Origin: Croceicoccus gelatinilyticus
Lineage (GTDB): Bacteria; Pseudomonadota; Alphaproteobacteria; Sphingomonadales; Sphingomonadaceae
Length of the DNA: 64,000 nt
Assembly: GCF_018398395.1 (NCBI RefSeq)
Contig: NZ_JAHCBF010000001.1
Span: 186,001 to 250,000 of the forward strand
Reading direction: 5' to 3'
The notes beneath the pieces were generated by a model. That model saw only the letters and a program-made list of their open reading frames with translations. It was not told where the DNA came from and searched no databases. Shown here piece after piece: positions 10,641 through 19,991 of this stretch. A program made the position numbers and the translations under genes. Every line of letters begins with the position of its first letter. Position 1 is the first letter of the stretch.

Positions 10641-11075
10641 ATGCTGCAACCGAAGAAAACCAAGTTCCGCAAGGCGTTCAAGGGCAAGATCCATGGCAAC
10701 GCCAAGGGCGGCACGGACCTCAACTTCGGCTCGTACGGGCTGAAGGCGATGGAACCGGAGCGTATCACCGCTCGCCAGATCGAGGCTGCTCGTCGTGCGA
10801 TCACCCGCCACATTCGCCGTCAGGGCCGTCTGTGGATCCGCGTGTTCCCCGACGTTCCGGTTTCGAAGAAGCCTGCCGAAGTCCGTCAGGGTAAGGGCAA
10901 GGGTTCGGTCGAATACTGGGCAGCCCGCGTGAAGCCGGGTCGCATCCTGTTCGAACTGGACGGCGTTCCGGGTCCGCTCGCTGCAGAGGCGTTCAGCCGC
11001 GCTGCAATGAAGCTGCCGATCAAGACCAAGGTTGTCGCCCGCCTCGGCGACTCCTCGCACCTGGGAGGTGAATGA
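10641..11075 (+). CDS. rplP: 50S ribosomal protein L16
   Basis: 144-aa L16, which organises the A-site region of the 50S subunit. Its start ([16 protein letters not shown]) and the conserved C-terminal [12 protein letters not shown] are recognisable. Its TGA at 11073-11075 overlaps two adjacent candidate ATG codons of rpmC. Confidence 0.97.
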   Translation: MLQPKKTKFRKAFKGKIHGNAKGGTDLNFGSYGLKAMEPERITARQIEAARRAITRHIRRQGRLWIRVFPDVPVSKKPAEVRQGKGKGSVEYWAARVKPGRILFELDGVPGPLAAEAFSRAAMKLPIKTKVVARLGDSSHLGGE

Positions 11076-11275
11076 TGGCACAAGCTGAAGACCTTCGCGC
11101 CAAGAGCGACGACCAGCTGACCGCTGATCTGACCGATCTCAAGCGCGAGCAGTTCAACCTGCGTTTCCAAGCTGCGACCAACCAGATCGAGCGTCCCGCT
11201 CGCATCAAGGAAGTCCGCCGCCAGATCGCGCGCATCAAGACGCTGCAGGGCGAACGCGCCCGCGCAGCGAAGTAA
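11075..11275 (+). CDS. rpmC: 50S ribosomal protein L29
   Basis: Small helical L29 at the exit-tunnel rim (starts [15 protein letters not shown]), 66 aa from this start. Two ATG codons are adjacent, at 11072 and 11075. The second is preferred because GGAGG (11064-11068) then has a 6-nt spacer rather than 3, and because it gives the usual Met-Ala start. Coupled to rplP by overlap. Confidence 0.93.
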   Translation: MAQAEDLRAKSDDQLTADLTDLKREQFNLRFQAATNQIERPARIKEVRRQIARIKTLQGERARAAK

Positions 11276-11285
11276 GGACAAGACC

Positions 11286-11576
11286 ATGCCCAAGCGTATC
11301 CTGATCGGGACCGTGGTCTCGGACAAGACCGACAAGACCGTGGTGATCAAGGTCGAGCGCAAGGTGAAGCACCCGCTCTACGGGAAGATCATCCGTCGCT
11401 CGAAGAAGTACCACGCTCACGATGCGGACAACACGTTCCGCACCGGTGAGAAGGTCCGCATCGAGGAGGTCGCTCCGATCTCCAAGCTCAAGACGTGGAA
11501 GGTTCTCGACCGCGTCGGTGGCCAGGCCGATATCGCCCTGGAAGCCGACATTGAGGTCGAAGCTGCCAACGGCTGA
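11286..11576 (+). CDS. rpsQ: 30S ribosomal protein S17
   Basis: 96-aa S17, an OB-fold primary 16S rRNA-binding protein. The motif [25 protein letters not shown] and the later [17 protein letters not shown] are typical. It is somewhat longer than the E. coli protein because of an acidic C-terminal tail ([11 protein letters not shown]). It ends the S10-operon set; a 65-nt gap with a hairpin follows. Confidence 0.97.
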   Translation: MPKRILIGTVVSDKTDKTVVIKVERKVKHPLYGKIIRRSKKYHAHDADNTFRTGEKVRIEEVAPISKLKTWKVLDRVGGQADIALEADIEVEAANG

Positions 11577-11597
11577 GCCGACTGACTTTTTTGGAAC

Positions 11598-11616
11598 TGC
11601 CAGACTGGTTCTGGCA
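11598..11616 (+). other. Hairpin ahead of rplN
   Basis: TGCCAGA (11598-11604) and TCTGGCA (11610-11616) form a 7-bp stem with a 5-nt loop, just after a T6 run (11588-11593). It lies at the S10/spc operon junction. It could be a processing or weak control site. Confidence 0.4.
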
Positions 11617-11641
11617 AGCCGAGTGAAAAGGAACCGGATCG

Positions 11642-12010
11642 ATGATCCAGATGCAATCAAACCTTGACGTTGCTGACAACAGCGGCGCCAAGCGCGTCCA
11701 GTGCATCAAGGTGCTGGGCGGATCGAAGCGGCGCACTGCCAGCGTCGGTGACGTGATTGTGGTCTCCGTCAAGGAGGCGCAGCCGCGTGCCAAGGTCAAG
11801 AAGGGCGACGTTCACCGTGCGGTGATTGTGCGCACCAAGAAGGACGTTCGTCGTCCCGACGGCAGCGTCATTCGCTTCGACTCGAACGCCGCGGTTCTCG
11901 TGAACAAGAGCGAAGAGCCCATCGGCACCCGTATCTTCGGCCCCGTCGTGCGCGAACTGCGCGGCAAGGGCTTCATGAAGATCATCTCGCTTGCTCCGGA
12001 GGTGCTGTAA
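11642..12010 (+). CDS. rplN: 50S ribosomal protein L14
   Basis: 122-aa L14, a beta-barrel protein that forms the B8 intersubunit bridge and is the docking site for the silencing factor RsfS. It starts [17 protein letters not shown], a family hallmark. First gene of the spc set; its stop overlaps the rplX ATG by one base (TAATG). Confidence 0.97.
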   Translation: MIQMQSNLDVADNSGAKRVQCIKVLGGSKRRTASVGDVIVVSVKEAQPRAKVKKGDVHRAVIVRTKKDVRRPDGSVIRFDSNAAVLVNKSEEPIGTRIFGPVVRELRGKGFMKIISLAPEVL

Positions 12011-12330
12011 TGGCTGCCGCGAAGATCAAGAAGGGTGACAGCGTCGTCGTGCTTTCGGGCAAGGACAAGGGCAAGACCGGTACGGTCACCCAGGTTCTTC
12101 CGAAGGACGGCAAGGTCGTGGTCGAAGGCGTCAACGTCGCGACCCGCCACCGCAAGCCCACCCAGATGAACCCGCAGGGCGGCATCGACCGCAATCCTGC
12201 TCCGATGGCGATCTCCAAGGTTGCCGTTGCCGATCCCAAGGATGGCAAGCCCACCCGCGTCCGCTTTGAAGAGCGTGATGGCAAGAAGGTGCGTGTCGCC
12301 GTCAAGTCCGGGGAGACGATCGATGGCTGA
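12010..12330 (+). CDS. rplX: 50S ribosomal protein L24
   Basis: 106-aa L24, one of the two 50S assembly initiators. The N-terminal KOW motif ([20 protein letters not shown]) is clear and is followed by the conserved MNPQGGI. The 3' end overlaps the start of rplE by 8 bp. Confidence 0.97.
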   Translation: MAAAKIKKGDSVVVLSGKDKGKTGTVTQVLPKDGKVVVEGVNVATRHRKPTQMNPQGGIDRNPAPMAISKVAVADPKDGKPTRVRFEERDGKKVRVAVKSGETIDG

Positions 12331-12904
12331 TAGCTACACTCCGCGCCTCAAGGCGAAGTACGAAGCCGAAATCGTGAAGGCGATGACCGAGAAGTTCGGT
12401 TACGCCAATCCGATGATGGTGCCCAAGCTGGAAAAGATCACGCTCAACATGGGCGTTGGCGAAGCCAGCCAGGACAAGAAGAAGGTCCAGACCGCAGCTG
12501 CGGAAATGGAACTGATCGCCGGTCAGAAGCCGGTCATCACCAAGGCGAAGAAGTCGATCGCGCAGTTCAAGCTGCGTGAAGGCATGCCGATCGGTTGCAA
12601 GGTTACCCTGCGCCGTGACCGCATGTTCGAATTCCTCGACCGTCTCGTCACGATCGCGATGCCCCGCATCCGCGACTTCCGTGGCCTGAACCCCAAGTCG
12701 TTCGACGGCCGTGGCAACTACGCCATGGGCCTGAAGGAGCAGATCATCTTTCCGGAGATCAGCTACGACAAGATCGAAAAGGTTCGTGGCATGGACATCA
12801 TCGTGACGACCACCGCCAAGACCGATGAAGAAGCGCGCGAACTGCTGCGTCTCTTCGGTTTCCCGTTCCCGGCTGAAGAGTCGGAACAGCAGGAGGCGGC
12901 GTGA
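12323..12904 (+). CDS. rplE: 50S ribosomal protein L5
   Basis: 193-aa L5, part of the central protuberance, binding 5S rRNA and contacting P-site tRNA. The chosen ATG ([14 protein letters not shown]) matches the family; the frame is open further upstream but that part is rplX sequence in another frame. Typical motifs include [11 protein letters not shown] and [16 protein letters not shown]. It overlaps rplX by 8 bp. Confidence 0.96.
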   Translation: MADSYTPRLKAKYEAEIVKAMTEKFGYANPMMVPKLEKITLNMGVGEASQDKKKVQTAAAEMELIAGQKPVITKAKKSIAQFKLREGMPIGCKVTLRRDRMFEFLDRLVTIAMPRIRDFRGLNPKSFDGRGNYAMGLKEQIIFPEISYDKIEKVRGMDIIVTTTAKTDEEARELLRLFGFPFPAEESEQQEAA

Positions 12905-12930
12905 GCCGCTGAGAAAGAGAGCTTAAGTCC

Positions 12931-13236
12931 ATGGCGAAACTGAGTTCCGTGAACAAGAACGAGCGTCGCAAGAAGCTCGTCAAGAAGTATGCATCGCAGT
13001 ACGCGAAGCTGAAGGCGATTGCCGACGACGAGTCGCTCGATGAGAGCGAGCGTTGGGTTGCACGTCTGAAGATGGCCGAGATTCCCCGCAATGGGAACCC
13101 GACCCGCATTCGTAACCGCTGCACCACCACCGGCCGTCCGCGCGGTTACTACCGCAAGTTCGGTCTCTGCCGCGTCGAGCTGCGCGATCTTGCCAACAAG
13201 GGCATGATCCCGGGCGTGACCAAGTCGAGCTGGTGA
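12931..13236 (+). CDS. rpsN: 30S ribosomal protein S14 (zinc-free type)
   Basis: 101-aa S14 of the long, zinc-independent class: there is no CxxC pair, and it ends [17 protein letters not shown]...[15 protein letters not shown]. It sits in the 30S head near S3, S10 and S19. It lies 26 bp after rplE with an AAGAGAG-type purine stretch upstream. Confidence 0.97.
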   Translation: MAKLSSVNKNERRKKLVKKYASQYAKLKAIADDESLDESERWVARLKMAEIPRNGNPTRIRNRCTTTGRPRGYYRKFGLCRVELRDLANKGMIPGVTKSSW

Positions 13237-13247
13237 GGATCTGATAG

Positions 13248-13643
13248 ATGGCTATGACCGATCCCCTGGGTGACATGCTCACCCGTATCCGCAACGGCCA
13301 GCGCGCGAAGAAGGATTCCGTCCTCTCGCCCGCCAGCAAGCTGCGTGCAAACGTTCTCGAAGTTCTCCAGCGCGAAGGCTACATCCGTGGCTACAGCGAG
13401 GACGCTTCGGGCAAGCACCCCGCGCTGCGGATCGAACTGAAGTACTTCGAGGGCGAACCCGCTATCAAGCACGTCGCCCGCGTCTCCAAGCCGGGCCGCC
13501 GCGTCTACTCGGGTTCCAAGGAACTGCCGACGATCCGCAACGGCCTTGGCATCACCATCGTCTCGACGCCCAAGGGCGTGCTTTCGGACAACGAAGCGCG
13601 CGCCGAGAACGTCGGCGGCGAAGTGCTGGCGGAGGTGTTCTGA
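13248..13643 (+). CDS. rpsH: 30S ribosomal protein S8
   Basis: 131-aa S8, a primary binder of the 16S central domain and, in E. coli, translational repressor of the spc operon. The start [18 protein letters not shown] and the C-terminal [13 protein letters not shown].. are diagnostic. It shares one base with rplF (TGATG). Confidence 0.97.
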   Translation: MAMTDPLGDMLTRIRNGQRAKKDSVLSPASKLRANVLEVLQREGYIRGYSEDASGKHPALRIELKYFEGEPAIKHVARVSKPGRRVYSGSKELPTIRNGLGITIVSTPKGVLSDNEARAENVGGEVLAEVF

Positions 13644-14176
13644 TGAGCCGCATCGGCAAGAAGGCAGTCTCGATCCCGAGCGGTGTGACTGCCAACATCG
13701 AAGGTGACACGCTCACCGTGAAGGGTCCGAAGGGCACCCTCTCGATGGGTCTGTCCGACCTGATCACCTACAAGGTGGAAGGCGAAGAGATCTCGGTTCA
13801 GCCGGCGAACGACACGAAGGCCGCGCGCAGCCACTGGGGCATGCAGCGTACTCTCGTCTCGAACCTCGTTGAAGGCGTGACCGAAGGCTACACCAAGGTC
13901 CTCGAGATCTCGGGCGTCGGCTATCGTGCACAGGCGCAGGGCAAGAAGCTCAAGCTTCAGCTCGGCTACTCGCACGACGTCGATCTCGACGTTCCCGAAG
14001 GTCTCGAAGTGAAGACTCCGGACCAGACCACCGTTGAGATCTCGGGCATCGACAAGCAGGCCGTTGGCCAGTTTGCCGCCGAGGTCCGCCGCTGGCGCAA
14101 GCCCGAACCCTACAAGGGCAAGGGCATCAAGTACCGCGGCGAGTACATCTTCCGCAAGGAAGGGAAGAAGAAGTAA
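13643..14176 (+). CDS. rplF: 50S ribosomal protein L6
   Basis: 177-aa L6, near the sarcin-ricin loop and the factor-binding site. It starts [15 protein letters not shown] and ends in the conserved [19 protein letters not shown] region with a Lys-rich tail. One base overlaps rpsH, and only one base separates it from rplR. Confidence 0.97.
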   Translation: MSRIGKKAVSIPSGVTANIEGDTLTVKGPKGTLSMGLSDLITYKVEGEEISVQPANDTKAARSHWGMQRTLVSNLVEGVTEGYTKVLEISGVGYRAQAQGKKLKLQLGYSHDVDLDVPEGLEVKTPDQTTVEISGIDKQAVGQFAAEVRRWRKPEPYKGKGIKYRGEYIFRKEGKKK

Positions 14177-14177
14177 G

Positions 14178-14522
14178 ATGGCCAAGCTTTCTCTTTTCGA
14201 ACGCCGCCGTCGCCGCGTGCGCACTGCGCTCCGCGCCCGTTCGGGTGGCAAGCCCCGCCTGTCGGTGCACCGCACTGGCAAGCACATCTACGCGCAGGTC
14301 ATCGACGACGCTTCGGGTAAGACCGTTGCCGCTGCCAGCACCCTGGGCTCGAAGGCCTCGGGTGCGAACGTCGATGCCGCTCAGCAGGTCGGCAAGGACA
14401 TCGCTGCCGCCGCCAAGAAGGCTGGCGTCACGACTGTCGTGTTCGATCGTGGCGGTTTCCTGTTCCATGGCCGCGTCAAGGCGCTGGCCGACGCCGCTCG
14501 TGAAGGCGGGCTGGAGTTCTGA
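14178..14522 (+). CDS. rplR: 50S ribosomal protein L18
   Basis: 114-aa L18, which binds 5S rRNA together with L5. The family start at 14178 ([24 protein letters not shown]) is chosen over in-frame upstream codons that lie inside rplF. It ends with the typical [17 protein letters not shown]. The TGA overlaps the rpsE ATG at 14522. Confidence 0.96.
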   Translation: MAKLSLFERRRRRVRTALRARSGGKPRLSVHRTGKHIYAQVIDDASGKTVAAASTLGSKASGANVDAAQQVGKDIAAAAKKAGVTTVVFDRGGFLFHGRVKALADAAREGGLEF

Positions 14523-15301
14523 TGATGGCTGAAGAAAACAACAACGAAACCCCCGTGGTCGACAACGAAGGTTCGACCCCGACCCCGACCGTCGCCAGCA
14601 CCGAAGCGGCTGATAACCAGTCGACCGAAGCCGGCGATCCGTCGCAGCCCCGCGAAGGTCGCGGTGGTCGTGGTGGCCGTGGTCGTGGCGGCAACGATCG
14701 TGGTGATCGTGGCGGCCGTGGTCGCGGACGTCGTGACGATCGTCGCGGCAACCGCGAGGAAGATGGCGAAGAGCTGATCGAAAAGCTTGTTCACATCAAC
14801 CGCGTCTCGAAGACCGTGAAGGGCGGTAAGCGCTTCGGTTTCGCAGCACTCGTCGTCGTTGGTGACGGCAAGGGTCGCGTCGGCTTCGGCCACGGCAAGG
14901 CTCGCGAAGTTCCCGAGGCGATCAACAAGGCCACTGCTTCTGCAAAGAAGAAGATGGTCCGCGTTCCGCTTAAGGAAGGCCGCACGCTGCACCACGACGG
15001 CAAGGGCCGTTTCGGTGCCGGCAAGGTCAACGTCCGCACGGCACCGGCGGGTACCGGTATCATCGCGGGTGGCCCGATGCGCGCCGTCTTCGAATCGCTG
15101 GGCGTTGCAGACGTCGTGACCAAGTCGGTCGGCACGTCGAACCCCTACAACATGATCCGCGCCACCTTCGACGCGCTGACCAACCAGACTTCGCCGAAGT
15201 CGGTGGCACAGCGTCGTGGCAAGAAGGTCGCCGACCTTCTGGGCCGTGGCGGCGCGACCGAGGCAGAGGCAGAAGCCGACGCCGCGGCCATCGCGGAGTA
15301 A
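14522..15301 (+). CDS. rpsE: 30S ribosomal protein S5 with long Arg/Gly-rich N-terminal extension
   Basis: S5 helps form the mRNA entry channel and controls decoding fidelity. The canonical domain begins around residue 84 ([24 protein letters not shown]) and contains [21 protein letters not shown]. Before it lies an extension of about 82 residues: an acidic, Thr/Pro-rich stretch (1-43), then an RGG-type segment (44-78) with repeated RGG/RGR units. Total 259 aa against about 166 in E. coli; the C-terminus also carries an Ala/Glu tail. The extension is probably disordered and RNA-binding, which is inference. Confidence 0.96.
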   Translation: MMAEENNNETPVVDNEGSTPTPTVASTEAADNQSTEAGDPSQPREGRGGRGGRGRGGNDRGDRGGRGRGRRDDRRGNREEDGEELIEKLVHINRVSKTVKGGKRFGFAALVVVGDGKGRVGFGHGKAREVPEAINKATASAKKKMVRVPLKEGRTLHHDGKGRFGAGKVNVRTAPAGTGIIAGGPMRAVFESLGVADVVTKSVGTSNPYNMIRATFDALTNQTSPKSVAQRRGKKVADLLGRGGATEAEAEADAAAIAE

Positions 15302-15307
15302 TCGATC

Positions 15308-15493
15308 ATGGCTAAGGCTAAGACCATCAAGATCAAGCAGGTCGGTTCGCCGATCCGCCGCCCTGAAAGCCAGAGGAAAATCCTCATCGGCCTGGGCCTG
15401 AACAAGATGCACAAGGTCGTCGAACTACAGGATTCTGCTGAAGTTCGCGGCGCCGTGGCCAAGGTTCCCCATCTCGTCGAGATCGTGGACTGA
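15308..15493 (+). CDS. rpmD: 50S ribosomal protein L30
   Basis: 61-aa L30. The family pattern [36 protein letters not shown] is clear. It lies 6 bp after rpsE and is followed by a strong terminator-like hairpin rather than directly by rplO, which breaks the usual tight spc packing. Confidence 0.96.
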   Translation: MAKAKTIKIKQVGSPIRRPESQRKILIGLGLNKMHKVVELQDSAEVRGAVAKVPHLVEIVD

Positions 15494-15522
15494 GCCTTCG
15501 GGTCTTGTACCAGACAATGATC

Positions 15523-15555
15523 CGGGCCGCGGCACTGCTGCGGCCCGTTTCGTTT
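15523..15555 (+). terminator. Terminator-like hairpin between rpmD and rplO
   Basis: CGGGCCGC (15523-15530) pairs with GCGGCCCG (15540-15547). Three further inner pairs lead to a 3-nt loop, and TTTCGTTT follows. By form this is a rho-independent terminator lying inside the ribosomal run, so it may attenuate transcription into rplO-secY. Confidence 0.6.
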
Positions 15556-15683
15556 ATGCCACGTCGTTTCCGTGATCGGTGACGATGGGGTGACAAAGCG
15601 GGAAGGGGTGGCTAAGGCGCGCACTTCCCAATTGGCGCGAATCGTCGCGCACAACGCGAACAAAGCGAAAGCGAGTGTTGAAT

Positions 15684-16172
15684 ATGAAACTGAATGATAT
15701 CCGCGACAACGAAGGTGCACGTCATCGTCGTATGCGCATTGGCCGTGGCATCGGCTCGGGCAAGGGCAAGACCGGCGGTCGTGGCCAGAAGGGCCAGAAG
15801 AGCCGTTCGGGCGTTGCCGTCAAGGGCTTCGAAGGCGGCCAGATGCCCCTTCACATGCGCCTGCCGAAGCGCGGCTTCAACAACCCGTTCGGCAAGGACT
15901 ATGCGCAGGTCAACCTGGGCATGATCCAGAAGTTCATCGACGCGGGTAAGCTCGACGCATCGGGCGTCATCGACCACGAAACGCTGCAGGCCGCCGGTCT
16001 CGCACGTGGCGGCAAGGACGGTGTGCGCCTCCTCGCCAAGGGTGAGCTGACCACGAAGGCAAGCTTCAAGGTTGCCGGTGCCTCGAAGGGCGCCGTGGCC
16101 CAGGTCGAGAAGCTCGGCGGTAAGGTCGAGACGACTGCTCCGGCCAAGGCTGACAAGGCCGACGCCGAATAA
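15684..16172 (+). CDS. rplO: 50S ribosomal protein L15
   Basis: 162-aa L15. The start [16 protein letters not shown] at 15684 matches the family; an upstream in-frame GTG at 15675 would only add three residues. The Gly-rich N-terminal region ([24 protein letters not shown]) is typical. The gap of about 190 bp from rpmD may hold its own promoter because a terminator-like hairpin lies upstream. Confidence 0.95.
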   Translation: MKLNDIRDNEGARHRRMRIGRGIGSGKGKTGGRGQKGQKSRSGVAVKGFEGGQMPLHMRLPKRGFNNPFGKDYAQVNLGMIQKFIDAGKLDASGVIDHETLQAAGLARGGKDGVRLLAKGELTTKASFKVAGASKGAVAQVEKLGGKVETTAPAKADKADAE

Positions 16173-16185
16173 TCGGGACAAGGTT

Positions 16186-16261
16186 CGGGCGAGGGTGTTT
16201 GCATCCTCGCCCGCTGCCTATATGGGCTGTTCCCAGTTCTTGAGACGGCATTCTCGTCTCA
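16186..16261 (+). other. Two hairpins in the secY leader
   Basis: CGGGCGAGG (16186-16194) pairs with CCTCGCCCG (16205-16213), and TGAGACG (16241-16247) pairs with CGTCTCA (16255-16261). Neither has a T-run. They occupy the rplO-secY gap and could modulate secY translation or stabilise mRNA. Confidence 0.4.
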
Positions 16262-16288
16262 GCCCCCGCAAGGCATTAGATTCATATC

Positions 16289-17653
16289 ATGGCTTCACGC
16301 GCCGATAACATCGCGAGCAACATGTCCCTGGCCAATTTTGGCAAGGCGACCGAGCTCAAGCAGCGCATCTGGTTTACCCTGGGCGCTCTCATCGTCTTCC
16401 GCTTCCTGAGCTTCGTTCCGCTTCCGGGCGTGAACCCGCTGATCTTGCAGGATCTCTATGCTCAGACGCGCGGTGGCGTTCTCGATCTCTTTAACACCTT
16501 CTCGGGCGGCAGCCTTGAGCGCATGAGCCTCATCGCGCTCGGCATCATGCCGTACATCACCGCCTCGATCGTCGTTCAGCTTGCCGCAGCGCTTCACCCC
16601 GCGCTCGCCGCGCTGAAGAAGGAAGGCGAGAGCGGCCGCAAGAAGCTGAACCAGTATACCCGCTACGGCACTGTCGGCCTGACTGCGATCCAGGGCTACT
16701 TCCTAGCCGTCGGGCTTGAGACGTTCGCTGCTTCCAGCGGCCTGCACGCTGTCGTCGCACCGGGCATGATGTTCCGCATCGGCGCTGTGATCTCGCTTGT
16801 CGGTGGCACGATGTTCCTGCTGTGGCTGGGTGAGCAGATCACCTCGCGCGGTATCGGTAATGGCGTTTCGCTGATCATCATGGCGGGCATTATCGCCCAG
16901 TTCCCGACCATCACGGCTCAGCTGTTCGAAGGTGGCCGTTCGGGCTCGATCTCGCCGTTCCTGATCATCGCGCTGATCGCCATCATCATCGGCTTGATCC
17001 TGTTCATCTGCTTCATGGAGCGCGCGCAGCGCCGCTTGCTGATCCAGTATCCCAAGCGTGCCAGCCAGCGCGGTATGATGCAGGCCGACCGCTCGCACCT
17101 TCCGCTCAAGCTGAACACTGCGGGCGTCATTCCGCCGATCTTCGCGTCCTCGCTGCTGCTCCTGCCGTTGACGATCACGCAGTTCGCGCAGAACTCGATT
17201 TCGCCCGACAGCACGATGGGCGGCATTCTGGTGACGTTGAACCAGTACCTGCAGCACGGTCAGCCGATCTACCTGACGCTCTATGCCATCGGCATCGTGT
17301 TCTTCGCGTTCTTCTACACTGCGGTTGTCTTCAACCCGGAGGAGACCGCGGACAATCTGAAGCGCAACGGCGGCTTCATTCCGGGCATTCGTCCGGGCAA
17401 GCGTACCGCCGATTATCTCGACTACGTGCTGACGCGCATCACCGTGATCGGTGCCGCCTATCTGGCGCTGGTTTGCGTCCTGCCGGAATACGTGATCGGC
17501 CAAGCCGGTCTTCCGTTCTTCCTTGGCGGTACCAGCCTGCTGATCGTGGTGAACGTCACGGTCGACACCATCGCGCAGATTCAGAGCCACCTGCTGGCGC
17601 ACCAGTACGGCGATCTCATCAAAAAGGCTAAGTTGAAAGGTCGGCTCCGCTGA
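16289..17653 (+). CDS. secY: Protein translocase subunit SecY
   Basis: 454-aa SecY, the pore of the Sec translocon in the inner membrane, normally with about ten TM helices. Seen here are the first TM (TLGALIVFRFLSFVPLPGVNP), the plug-region SGGSLERMSLIALGIMPYI, the GNGVSLIIMAGI segment, the HLPLKLNTAGVIPPIFA cytoplasmic-loop/TM7 region, and a basic C-terminus ending KAKLKGRLR. Standard position after rplO and before adk. Confidence 0.98.
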   Translation: MASRADNIASNMSLANFGKATELKQRIWFTLGALIVFRFLSFVPLPGVNPLILQDLYAQTRGGVLDLFNTFSGGSLERMSLIALGIMPYITASIVVQLAAALHPALAALKKEGESGRKKLNQYTRYGTVGLTAIQGYFLAVGLETFAASSGLHAVVAPGMMFRIGAVISLVGGTMFLLWLGEQITSRGIGNGVSLIIMAGIIAQFPTITAQLFEGGRSGSISPFLIIALIAIIIGLILFICFMERAQRRLLIQYPKRASQRGMMQADRSHLPLKLNTAGVIPPIFASSLLLLPLTITQFAQNSISPDSTMGGILVTLNQYLQHGQPIYLTLYAIGIVFFAFFYTAVVFNPEETADNLKRNGGFIPGIRPGKRTADYLDYVLTRITVIGAAYLALVCVLPEYVIGQAGLPFFLGGTSLLIVVNVTVDTIAQIQSHLLAHQYGDLIKKAKLKGRLR

Positions 17654-17690
17654 CCGATAGACGTTCCGGCAATCAGGGAGAGTTTTTCAA

Positions 17691-18338
17691 GTGAACATCA
17701 TCCTCCTCGGACCGCCGGGAGCCGGCAAGGGTACGCAGTCACAGCGCCTCGTTGAAAAGCACGGCATGCGCCAGCTTTCGACCGGCGACATGCTGCGTGC
17801 CGCCGTCAAGGCGCAGACTCCGGTTGGCATTCAGGCCAAGGCCGTCATGGACGCGGGCGAGCTCGTTTCCGACACGATCGTCTCGGCCCTGATCAGCGAC
17901 GAGCTGGCCTCGATGGGTAACGACGTCGGTGCGATCTTCGACGGCTATCCCCGTACCGAAGCGCAGGCACTCATGCTGGATGAAATCCTTCAGCAGCATG
18001 GCCGTACGCTGGCACACGTGATCGAGCTCGAAGTGAACGAGGACGCTCTGGTTGAGCGGATCACCGGTCGTTTCACCTGCGCATCGTGCGGCAAGGGTTA
18101 TCACGACAAGTTCGAACGTCCGAAGCAAGAAGGCGTCTGCGACCGCTGCGGTGGGACCGAGTTCAAGCGGCGGCCTGACGATAACGAGGAAACAGTGCGT
18201 ACGCGCATGGCCGAGTATCGCGCAAAGACTGCGCCGATCCTGCCCGTTTATGAAGCGCGCGGCATTGTCAGCCGGGTCGACGGCATGGCCGACATCGACG
18301 CGGTGACGGATTCGATCAACGCCATCCTCGAAGGCTGA
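17691..18338 (+). CDS. adk: Adenylate kinase with zinc-type LID domain
   Basis: 215-aa adenylate kinase, converting ATP + AMP to 2 ADP. The P-loop GPPGAGKGTQ is at the N-terminus, with FDGYPRT in the AMP-binding region. The LID contains two Cys pairs (CASC and CDRC) that probably bind structural zinc. The start is GTG, with a CAGGGAGAG ribosome-binding site. The secY-adk pairing is conserved in bacteria. Confidence 0.97.
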   Translation: MNIILLGPPGAGKGTQSQRLVEKHGMRQLSTGDMLRAAVKAQTPVGIQAKAVMDAGELVSDTIVSALISDELASMGNDVGAIFDGYPRTEAQALMLDEILQQHGRTLAHVIELEVNEDALVERITGRFTCASCGKGYHDKFERPKQEGVCDRCGGTEFKRRPDDNEETVRTRMAEYRAKTAPILPVYEARGIVSRVDGMADIDAVTDSINAILEG

Positions 18339-18379
18339 TCGCGTCCCGTTTGCGGGATAACCTCACGGATGAAGTGAAG

Positions 18380-18402
18380 CGCCGCGTTTGACGCGGCGTT
18401 TT
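18380..18402 (+). terminator. Terminator after adk
   Basis: CGCCGCGT (18380-18387) pairs with ACGCGGCG (18391-18398) around a TTG loop and runs straight into TTTT. A good intrinsic terminator, ending the spc-secY-adk transcript. Confidence 0.75.
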
Positions 18403-18443
18403 GCTGTGCTAGCCCCACGATCGGAACAGGGAAGGGGCACCCG

Positions 18444-19208
18444 ATGTACATGCGTTCTATCGTCGTAACCGCTGCAGCCGCGCTGGCCGGGTTCGCAACG
18501 CCTGCTTTTGCGGCGCTGGAAAAGATCGGTGACTATGGTTTCGTATCTCGCCATACCGAAGTGGTCGCTGCAGAGCCGATGGTCGCCTGGGGTGAATTGA
18601 TCGAACCGGCGAATTGGTGGAACGGCGCGCATTCATTCTCCGGCGACGCTGAAAATCTTACACTTGAGCCGCGTGCACGCGGTTGTTTTTGCGAAATGCT
18701 TCCCGTTGGTGCGGCTCGCTCTCAGCCTGGGAGCGTCCGTCACATGGAAGTGCTGTTCGTCGATCCTGGCACCGCGATGCGTTTGTCCGGGGCGTTGGGC
18801 CCCTTGCAAAGTGAGGCGGTGGCCGGCGTTCTTACGATCACTTTCAAGGAAGTCGATGGCGGAACCCGCATCCTGTTTGAATATGTCGTGGGTGGCTCGA
18901 TGCGCTTCCCGATTGAGCAGATCGGGCCCGCGGTGGATCGTGTGATTGGTGAACAGCTGTCGCGGCTTGCGGACAGGATCGGCCGTGCTGACACGACGCC
19001 AGCACCAGAAGCGATCGATTTGCCGCCGTCCGCGCCTGCGGAGGCGGAGGCTGAAGTGAGCGCGATCGACGAGGCTGCCCAGGAGACTGAGGGAGCAGGA
19101 GCTGGTTTCGGGGCGGACTTCCTCTCGGACCTCGATGCCAAACCAAGCGAGGCCGAGGAACTGCCTCCCGTCGAGGAAGATGAGCTTAACGAGTTCGATA
19201 CTCGCTGA
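18444..19208 (+). CDS. Secreted SRPBCC-family protein with acidic tail
   Basis: 254 aa with a Sec signal peptide (MRSIVVTAAAALAGFATPAFA). The mature part reads like the SRPBCC/START-like fold found in AHSA1 and polyketide-cyclase proteins: an N-terminal strand with EPMVAWGELIEPANWWNGAHSFSGDAENL, followed by alternating strands and a long C-terminal helix (VDRVIGEQLSRLADRI). The last 80 residues are Glu/Ala/Pro-rich. The ligand is unknown and the cellular site is probably periplasmic. It stands between terminator-bounded adk and the rpsM operon, so it is probably transcribed alone. Confidence 0.7.
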   Translation: MYMRSIVVTAAAALAGFATPAFAALEKIGDYGFVSRHTEVVAAEPMVAWGELIEPANWWNGAHSFSGDAENLTLEPRARGCFCEMLPVGAARSQPGSVRHMEVLFVDPGTAMRLSGALGPLQSEAVAGVLTITFKEVDGGTRILFEYVVGGSMRFPIEQIGPAVDRVIGEQLSRLADRIGRADTTPAPEAIDLPPSAPAEAEAEVSAIDEAAQETEGAGAGFGADFLSDLDAKPSEAEELPPVEEDELNEFDTR

Positions 19209-19567
19209 ACGAAAGATACCTCATCCTCAGGCGAGCCGATGAGGTGTGGGCTGAAAACACTCTCGAGAGTTGGCCTGTGACCTATGGGCCTTTGACGATC
19301 GCGCGGCTCTGCGGTATGAGGCGGATATCGGCATCCATTGCCGCGGCGGGCAGCTTTCGCGCTGACCCGTTGACTTGCCGCGCGAATCGACGTAAGCGCG
19401 GCCCTCGCTCGTCATAAATCGGGTCCGGTCCGGCAGGTTCGCGGCAATTCGCGTTCCACCCGGACTTTTTGCCGTTCCGGCAAATGGACCTGCCCAACGA
19501 CAGGCGTTCAACCGCGATGAGATAGGGGCAGGCCAGTGCCTATCCCCTGTGGAGCATGGAGAATTAA
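19209..19567 (+). other. Intergenic region between the SRPBCC gene and rpsM
   Basis: 359 bp with no convincing gene. An inverted repeat ACCTCATC (19218-19225) / GATGAGGT (19238-19245) follows the SRPBCC stop and could be a weak terminator. A promoter-like element lies at 19370-19398. The rest up to the GGAG ribosome-binding site is the leader of the alpha operon. Confidence 0.45.
19370..19398 (+). promoter_or_regulatory. Candidate sigma-70-type promoter for rpsM-rpsK-rpoA-rplQ
   Basis: TTGACT (19370-19375), a 17-bp spacer, then TAAGCG (19393-19398). The -35 is good and the -10 matches only in part, as is common in alphaproteobacteria. Transcription would give a leader of roughly 165 nt. Confidence 0.45.
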
Positions 19568-19936
19568 GTGGCTCGTATTGCCGGGGTAAACATCCCCACC
19601 AACAAGCGCGTTATTATCGCGCTCACCTACATCCACGGTATCGGTCCGAAGTCCGCCAAGGACATCGCTGCCAAGCTGGGTATCGACGAATCCCGTCGCG
19701 TCCAGGACCTTTCCGACCAGGAAGTCCTGCAGATCCGTGAAACGATCGACGCCGACTATCTTGTCGAGGGTGACCTTCGTCGCGAACACGCGATGAACAT
19801 CAAGCGCCTCATGGACCTGGCCTGCTATCGCGGCCTGCGTCACCGTAAGGGCCTGCCGGTCCGCGGTCAGCGCACGCACACCAATGCCCGCACCCGCAAG
19901 GGCAAGGCGAAGCCGATCGCCGGCAAGAAGAAGTAA
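19568..19936 (+). CDS. rpsM: 30S ribosomal protein S13
   Basis: 122-aa S13, bridging the 30S head to the 50S subunit and touching P-site tRNA. The start is GTG with a GGAG site upstream ([21 protein letters not shown]). The C-terminal [17 protein letters not shown] is diagnostic. First gene of the alpha operon. Confidence 0.97.
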   Translation: MARIAGVNIPTNKRVIIALTYIHGIGPKSAKDIAAKLGIDESRRVQDLSDQEVLQIRETIDADYLVEGDLRREHAMNIKRLMDLACYRGLRHRKGLPVRGQRTHTNARTRKGKAKPIAGKKK

Positions 19937-19991
19937 GCCGCGCCTTTTGGCAGCAGGCTGACCCTTCCTTCAGGATACAGGAACCAAGACA

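Noticed and set aside
12221-12322. Upstream in-frame start for rplE
   Set aside because: The added residues are rplX sequence read in another frame; the family start is at 12323.
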